Assembly: GCF_030272615.1 (NCBI RefSeq)
Contig: NC_081413.1
Coordinates: 330,791,302-330,855,301, forward strand
Length of the DNA stretch: 64,000 nucleotides
Direction of reading: 5' to 3'
From: Cryptomeria japonica
Taxonomy: Eukaryota > Streptophyta > Pinopsida > Cupressales > Cupressaceae
Part shown: positions 58,138-64,000 of the stretch, piece by piece
How the letters are laid out: each line of letters starts with the position of its first letter
How positions within the stretch are numbered: position 1 is the first letter of the stretch
Program-made: the position numbers and the translations under genes
Notes under the pieces: model-generated
Told to the model about the DNA's origin: nothing
What the model saw: the letters and a program-made list of their open reading frames with translations, nothing else
Databases searched by the model: none

Positions 58138-60710
58138 ATGAAGTTCCAAGTAGACAAAGATGCTCCTCCTGAATCGAGAATGACCTCAAAATGGAAGAAT
58201 ATCAGCGATACTAACCTCGGGCATATCAATCTGAGGGAGTTCAAGAAGCGGATGTTCGGTTTAGATAACCTTGTGCCTACCGTGACCGCACGAAAGATGA
58301 TGAAGAGTGGTATCGTGCATGCTGCCTGTTTTCTCCCTACCATGCAGTTTACAGAGTTGGTAGTTGAGTGCGCTAGGCACTACAACCCTGTCAGTAGGGA
58401 TATTGTCGCACCAGATGGAAGAGTGTTGACAAACATCAACGATGAGGCCATCAGGGAAGCCTTCAGAATTCCAGAATATCATAATGTTGTGTACGTAACC
58501 AAGGATGACGTTGATCGTATGTATCAGGATCATTTGGAGGAGTACGACACCATCGTCAATCATTCCTGGTTGGACAAGCCAAGGAAAGGTGCCTCCAAAC
58601 TACAGAGGAAGAGCTTGGTGAGGGCATACTTCAAAGAGGATATTGGAGATATGATTGTCTTGTTAAACAGGATAATGGGTAATCCTCAAGGCGCTCCATT
58701 TGAGCCCTGGATGTATTATTTCATAAACAAAATAATAAACGGAGTCAAGATGATAGACTGGGCTTGAATGATAAGTGATAACTTGGACAACCAGTTGATG
58801 AATCTAGAAGCGAATAGGACCTTTTTCATGAGCTCATACTTGTTCTATTCCCTGGCTAAAACCTACAGATACAGAGGCCTCACCTGCAGAGGGGAAGTGG
58901 GAAACAAGGAAAATCAGTTTCCTGTCTATGATTGTTATTTCCAGCTTCACATGGAAGAAAAGTTCCATTTCAAGAGGGTGAATGATACATTTCTGATGCA
59001 CATCACACGGACACTACAAGGTGGATTGCATCAGAGACTCTCTCAAGAGTCTATGGACTTCATAAGTAGATTCGGATATTGGTATATTCAATACCCGAAG
59101 TTCACCTACATCAGAATTCAGGGGTTTTCCGGATCTCCCTATAAGCTCCCAACTTACCCTACCAACCGAGTTGTGCTACTAGAGGTTGTGAGGCAATTAG
59201 AGGGCTATACGACAGTTCAAAGAGATAAGCAGAAGAAGGCAGGAACCTCCTCTCTCACGATTGGAAATGGACTAGAGACGTGCCCGTCATCACAAGCCGT
59301 TGCCACTACAGAGAAAGAGCTGGCTTGGTACCCTTTCTACCAGTACAAAGCAAGAAAGAACTTTGATCCATTCCATAAGATGAAAAGGGTCAAAGGGATG
59401 ACATTTGAGCACAGAGCTGATTGGAAGATAATTGGGCTAACGCAGTCGATAGTTTCGAAATCGGGAGGAGATTTTGGTCAAGGATTCCCTTGAACATGGT
59501 AAGAGCAACGGAAGTATTCAGAGTTGTTGATCAAGTAGAAGATAGTCTTGAGCTTCAGCAGCCAGGCTTTGAGAAGATGAGGAATGAGCCACTAGCCTTG
59601 GTTGATTAGTCAGAAGGAGAGAAGTCAGATCTGGCAAACCTCATGAGGTCGGTGGTCGAATACTCCAAGTGGTGGACATCTAAGAGGACGAAACAATTGA
59701 AGTCTGAAGGTGTGGCCCTGACCTATGATTTACTGAGAGTAGATGACTCTCTGTCCTCCAACCCTTGTATCTCTACAGGGAATGCTCAGAATCCAGAGAG
59801 TGTTGGGTCCCGAAAAAGGAAGGAATTAGTTGGAAGCTTTGGAAAGGCCAGGGGAAAGAAAGCTGTCGAGAGAGACGTGAGTCCAACGAAGGTCATTCCA
59901 TTTTGAGTGTCGCATCAGCTGTGTCTGACCAAAATGCAGTTGAAGAGCAAGAGATGGACACATATATGGTAAATAATGAAGTGAGAGTGCCTTCTCCTTC
60001 GATCGAGGAAATAATGAGAGAAGTTGTCCAAAGTCCGGACAGGGAACAAGTTTTAAATGCAGCCACGCAAGTTGAAGAGCCTGAGCCCCCAATAGTTTTC
60101 CTTGATGGTATACTTACTGGACCAAGAAGGACAGATGATGGATTTGATCAAAATACTGTGGAGCAGTCAACCATTCCTAATTGGTTGAGGGAAAGGATAA
60201 GGGCTAAGGTCCCTAAGGAAACCCATTCTGAAGAGAATACAACAACATTTCTAGCAAAGGTGAACGAACCAGTCATAGTTAAGCCACCTAAGCCAGCCAG
60301 AAAATTCTCTTTGATTCAAAGGGATAGTGCAGGGTTTAGGACAGTTCAGATAGCTGTGCCAAAGGAAGGAAAAACTCGAGACAATATTGCCCCGGAGGAT
60401 TGTAAGATTACTACTATAGAGTTGGGTAAGCCTACTCAGGACCAAGAAGTCTAGTACTTTGACGACTCTTGCAACGCCCTCAAGGCAAGGCTAGCCCAAG
60501 AGAAGGAGAAAAGAAAGAAGGTCAAGGAAGAGAATCAACAGTGGAAGAAATATGTTCTCCATCTAACCAGGCCACTCAACCATGAGATACCAGTCACCCC
60601 TCCCCAACCTCTGCAGCAAGAGTCAATGAAAGATTACGAGGACATGAAGGGAACATTCACATAGGCTAAGGAATGGATTTCAGATGCTTCGGAACGTGCT
60701 GACATACTAT
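58138..60710 (+). pseudogene. Accessory protein of element G (unrecognised, no gag-pol)
   Basis: Start MKFQVDKDAPPESRMTSKWK at 58138. One frame runs to 59493 with a single TGA at 58765-58767, then two frameshifts (near 59450 and 59890) into an acidic tail that ends in a coiled-coil (NALKARLAQEKEKRKKVKEE). The core shows VVECARHYNPVSRDIVAPDG, RVLTNINDEAIREAFRIPE, LVRAYFKEDIGDMIVLLNRI and MYYFINKIINGVKMIDWA. The layout (globular N-terminal domain with IREAFRIP, then a charged helical tail) recalls plant transposon-associated proteins, but I cannot assign a family. Total length near 850 residues. The frame is cut by LTR H just after SDASERADILL, so the original protein was longer. Confidence 0.65.
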
Positions 60711-62190
60711 TGTGACCATTTCACACATCGCCCCATTAAAGTGGGGACCCCCTCTTTTGTTTTTGGTTTTGCTTTCTCTTTGCTTGTTTTTCTCTCTACT
60801 TTTAGGATTTTGAGTGAGTGAGTGGTCTGTCTGAGCTAGCTGGATTAGGGCTAAACCTTGGAAGCTCATTTTTTTTGGATTTCATTCAAGCTAAGTCTAA
60901 CCAAATTTTGGAAAAATTTTAGTCTGCCTGAAGGTTCAAGATTGTCAAAATGAAATATACCTTTTAGGAGAGTCAAATTGGTTAGGTCAAGGATAGGATA
61001 GGTCTCAGGTCAGGTCTAGATTGAAGGAAGGTTTTTCTGGGTAAGGTCCTGTTTGTTTCTGAGTCTGAGTCAGCTACACATGGTCAGTGAAGAAAGGGAG
61101 TCCAGTCGGCCAAGTTAAATAGAGAATGAGATGGATTAAGGGCCTAAAAACCTAAATTTCGCTCTTGACCCTTCCAGGGGGCCCAAAGCGAAAATCTTTA
61201 GTAGACTGGATTTCCTTCACAATTTTGGCTGAGTTTTGACGTGTTTGAGGATGGATTTATGTGTTCTTGCCTAAGGATGAATTTGACCGATTTTGGAGAG
61301 CTAGATGATGCCTAAAAGAGGAATTTCGCTGCTGACCCTTCCAAAGGGTCCAGAGCGAATTTCATTCTAAGAGCAATTTCTTGTTTTGAGTGGGCTTACA
61401 AACTGGTTCCTGGCCTTGAAAATGATCTAACCTTGCCCTGTGAAATGGTTTGAGAATTAAAAACTGAGCAATTTAGCCTGGAATGAGGGAATTCGCTCCT
61501 GACCCTTCCAGAGGGCCCAGGGCGAAAATTTTATTTGAGCTTATTTTTCGCTAATTTTGGCTAACTTTTTTGTGCAGGGTCTCTTGGAATGAAGATTGGA
61601 CGTCACTTGATACATTTAAAGATTTGGAAGCATGCAGAATGATGAATTTTGGACCAGAAAGGCAAATTCGCTCCTAACCCTTCCAGAGGGTCCTGAGCGA
61701 ATTTTTGAATATCTCTTATCTTGCAATAAAAAAGGTCAAGTTTTGGACATGAGTGAAACAAGGACAACTCCCTTTACCCTCCTGCGAAAGTTTCAACTTG
61801 AAAGGATGAAGGATTTCGCCTAAAACATAAATTTCGCTCCTGACCCTTCCAGAGGGCCCAAGGCGAAAATCTTAGTAGAGGACATTTCTTGCTCAGTTTG
61901 GGCGAATTCGAGTATCAAAGGTGTGATGAAAGGTGAAATGAACATGATGAAGCCCCTAGGCCTGTTTGGAGATGAAAGAATGAAGGAGTTTTGTCCAGGA
62001 AAGGCAAATTCGCTCCTGACCCTTCCAGAGGGTCCAGAGCGAAATTCCTTAAAAACACATTTTTTGGCCTTTCTTGGACCTGAAATCCTATTCTTAGCAC
62101 AATGCAAGATGAAATCTTACTTAACAAAGAAGTTTCAAGGTGAAAAGTGAGAGATTTTGGTCAAAATTGCAAAATTCGTTCCTGACCCTC
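60711..62190 (+). repeat. LTR H (family head plus type I hairpin array), truncated by LTR I
   Basis: Begins TGTGACCATTTCACACATCG with CCCCATTAAAGTGGGG, within the accessory frame of element G and without a polypurine tract before it, so it is a separate insertion rather than the 3' LTR of G. Its array differs from that of LTR G. It is cut within the seventh hairpin unit (62177-62190) by LTR I. Confidence 0.7.
61160..62190 (+). repeat. Type I hairpin array of LTR H
   Basis: Seven cores start at 61160, 61327, 61494, 61669, 61835, 62011 and 62177 (last one broken), so spacings are 167, 167, 175, 166, 176 and 166 bp. Each 31-nt core has left arm CGCTCCTGACCCT and right arm AGGGTCCAGAGCG around TTCCAG-like loops, and most are flanked by AAATT/AATTT that extends the stem. 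Confidence 0.9.
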
Positions 62191-63998
62191 TGTTGACGTG
62201 TATTTTATACACAATCATACACAGAATAAAATACCCAAAGGCATCTTATCCTCTCTTGAATAAAGTCGCTAACTGCTGAAGATATCGCAAGAAGGATCAG
62301 TTAGGGTGACTCCAATGTTCTTTTTGGTAGGGTCTCTACGTGTAAAATGAAGTCCCTTGATCCCTCTTGGCCACTTGATACTTGATAAACCTTTGAAAAT
62401 CTAAGCCTTTGTGAAGATTTCGCTCTGGTCCCTGGGAGAGGGACGGGAGCTATACTGAATTTCACCCTGGTCCTTGACTGAAGGACAGGAGCGAACTTGG
62501 GTTTTTAGTGCAAAAATCTTCATCATATTAACTTGCAATTGTCTTCAAAGTGCAAAACGATGTTCCTTACTCCCCTTCAAATATTCAAAATGTGGATAGC
62601 AATCCAAACTTGGCCTCATTTGAACACTTTCGCTCTGGTCCTTGCCTGAGGGACAGGAGGGAACTAGGATATTTGGTGCCATTCTTTCAATATTGGCGAC
62701 CTTTGATACTTCGTTCTTCATTGAGATGCTTCAAAATGTCCTTGCCACCCTTCACCTTGACTTGGAGTGGTTTGAACTTGGAGGAAAGGCATCATAACTA
62801 ACATATCGCCCTGGTCCCTGGCTGAGGGACAGGAGCGAATTTATACTTTCAAGCTCAACTACACTTTGCCAACTGCCAAATTTATCTTCAACGGTCTTGT
62901 AATGCATCCTTTCATTCATTCATGGCTTGGAATTCATTCAAACTTGGCAGGAAATTGACCTAAGGCAAAAATCGCTCTGGTCCCTGACTGAGGGACAGGA
63001 GCGCCTAGGTCAATTTGGAGTTCATTAGGTGTCTTGCAATCTTCAATATGTATTCAACGGGTTCATTTCACCTTCCTTTCTTGCCTCAAACCCAAAACTT
63101 GCTTGCCTTTTGCCCGAAACATGCCTCATGAGGAATTTCGCTCTGGTCCCTGGGAGAGGGACGGGAGCTACATTGAATTTCGCCCTGGTCCCTGACTGAG
63201 GGACAGGAGCGATTTTGGCATTTTGGTTCATTTTTCCTCTTGTTCGCGTTTCCAAATTATATTCAATTGATGAAATGTATCTCCTTTGACCTCTTCAAAT
63301 CGTCAAGTTGTTCAAATCCTGCAAGGACAAGGTAATATTTGATTTTAAGCTTCGGTCCTTCACTGAGGGACAGGAGCGATTTTTACTCCTGGGGCATTTC
63401 TGTGCTCATGAAATTCTTCAAATTATATTCAACGGAAAGATCATGCCTCCCTTTACTACCTCCACTCGAAAAATCATCTTGATCCTGCAAAGACAGTAAG
63501 ATCTTTGAAAACGAGCTCCGGTCCTTCACTGAGGGACAGGAGCGATTTTGCTCCTACAGGCCAAAATATCATGATTTCGGGATTTTAATCACTTCACAAA
63601 GCAAAAACAAGTCATTTCCAATGCCCAGGATCAAACATCAAAATTTTCAAAATTTGGTCAAAATCACTCAATTGGACAAAATTCGCAATTTCATCATTCA
63701 CACTTAGACAAATTTAGACCCTTCATTCAAAAATCCAATTGAAAATAGACCAACTTACTTAGCCTCTGGCGAATTCACTTTATTCAAAATTGCATCCTGC
63801 GAAAGGAAGCTCAAAAAAAACTCTCAAGACTGACTGGACTCTGGCCTGAAAACGTCAAAACGGGAACCCTAAGGCTTGACCCTAAATCCAGACAACTGAC
63901 AAACTACCAAAACCCCAAAAAGCAGAGCGAAAGGTGAGCAACAACGAGCAAAAAGAGGGGGTCCCCATTTAAATGGGGCGATGTGTGAAATGGTCACA
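62191..63998 (-). repeat. LTR I (family head plus type II hairpin array)
   Basis: Minus strand: start TGTGACCATTTCACACATCG at 63998, then the perfect 16-bp palindrome CCCCATTTAAATGGGG (63963-63978), end ATACACGTCAACA at 62191. 1808 bp. It may be the 3' LTR of a minus-strand element extending beyond the window, or a solo LTR. Target duplication expected CCCTC (62186-62190). Confidence 0.8.
62421..63544 (-). repeat. Type II hairpin array of LTR I
   Basis: Nine cores. GGTCC positions are 62427, 62469, 62637, 62813, 62979, 63145, 63187, 63354 and 63520. Spacings are 168, 176, 166, 166, 167 and 166 bp, plus two doublets at 42 bp. In LTR sense the left arm is CGCTCCTGTCCCT and the right arm AGGGACCAGAGCG, with loop CAGTC. 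The two doublets each pair a CCTGGGAGAGGGACGG variant with a standard core. Confidence 0.9.
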
Positions 63999-64000
63999 AC
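63545..64000 (-). other. 5' part of LTR I
   Basis: No gene. Sequence between the head and the first hairpin; A-rich on the plus strand. The two last bases (63999-64000) lie outside the LTR. Confidence 0.6.

Larger units (their letters stand above)
54947..60710 (+). mobile_element. Element G, LTR element with an accessory ORF (3' part displaced)
   Basis: Starts with the family LTR head TGTGACCTTTTTCACACATC at 54947, inside the LINE endonuclease. The LTR-like part runs to somewhere between 57500 and 58100 and contains the short-repeat array and a GC-ended insertion. The accessory reading frame (58138-60710) follows and is cut by LTR H. No gag, protease, RT or integrase is found, so it is probably non-autonomous. 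The inner LTR edge and primer site were not located. Confidence 0.6.

Noticed and set aside
60711-62190. LTR H as the 3' LTR of element G
   Set aside because: The internal arrays of the two LTRs differ completely, no polypurine tract precedes 60711, and the accessory frame runs right up to it.
61160-63544. CRISPR array
   Set aside because: Regular spacing and palindromic cores look similar, but cores vary, spacers are 135 bp and partly similar, and the context is plant LTR retrotransposons.

Overview
The window is nuclear DNA of a large-genome seed plant, most likely a gymnosperm (conifer-like). The reasons are nearly continuous, deeply nested and decayed LTR retrotransposons, both Ty1/copia and Ty3/gypsy (Tat-like), an old L1-type LINE, a plant mobile domain gene, spliceosomal introns, and almost no single-copy coding sequence. 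The species cannot be named from the sequence. There are no rRNA or tRNA genes, no CRISPR array and no bacterial-style operons.

Layout 1-47269 is one nest. The oldest layer is Gypsy-A (+), seen from the end of its 5' LTR (8785-9045) through gag, protease, an RNase H-like (aRNH) segment, RT and integrase, to a roughly 4.4 kb 3' LTR that starts at 30006 and ends near 47269. Copia-2 (+, 3082-8784) sits in the Gypsy-A 5' LTR. Copia-1 (-, 1-3081) sits in the first codons of the Copia-2 gag. Tat-B (+, 15134-27938) sits between the RT/RNH and integrase parts of Gypsy-A; it has two 1657-bp LTRs and a perfect GTATG target duplication. Two insertions interrupt the Gypsy-A 3' LTR: a 333-bp TRIM (30293-30625, -) and a 12.5-kb non-autonomous element E (31628-44134, -).

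Tat-B is the best preserved unit. Its pol (protease, RT, RNase H, aRNH, integrase) has only three in-frame stops, but no recognisable gag. On the opposite strand, between pol and the 3' LTR, lies a three-exon plant mobile domain (PMD) gene with two canonical GT-AG introns. Element E and Tat-B have the same primer-binding site. E carries no pol, only a long Q/N/S/P-rich open frame and a coiled-coil frame broken by three TAG codons.

47270-52978 is the least repetitive stretch. It holds one plausible membrane-protein exon (48479-48865, -), an unknown small ORF, and a repeat with GC-rich termini.

From 52979 a LINE (ORF1 with a DUF4283-like region, then the start of the endonuclease) is cut at 54946 by an LTR element (G) that encodes an unfamiliar accessory protein (58138-60710). 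G is cut at 60711 by a related LTR (H), and H is cut at 62190 by a third LTR (I, -) that runs to 63998. Gypsy-A, the F fragment inside E, and G, H and I share a conserved LTR head beginning TGTGAC with a CCCCAT/ATGGGG palindrome, but carry different internal minisatellites. In H and I the minisatellite is an array of hairpins spaced about 166-176 bp, with compensatory base swaps in the inner stem. This array, its echo in the Tat-B LTRs, and the spliced antisense PMD gene are the most notable findings.
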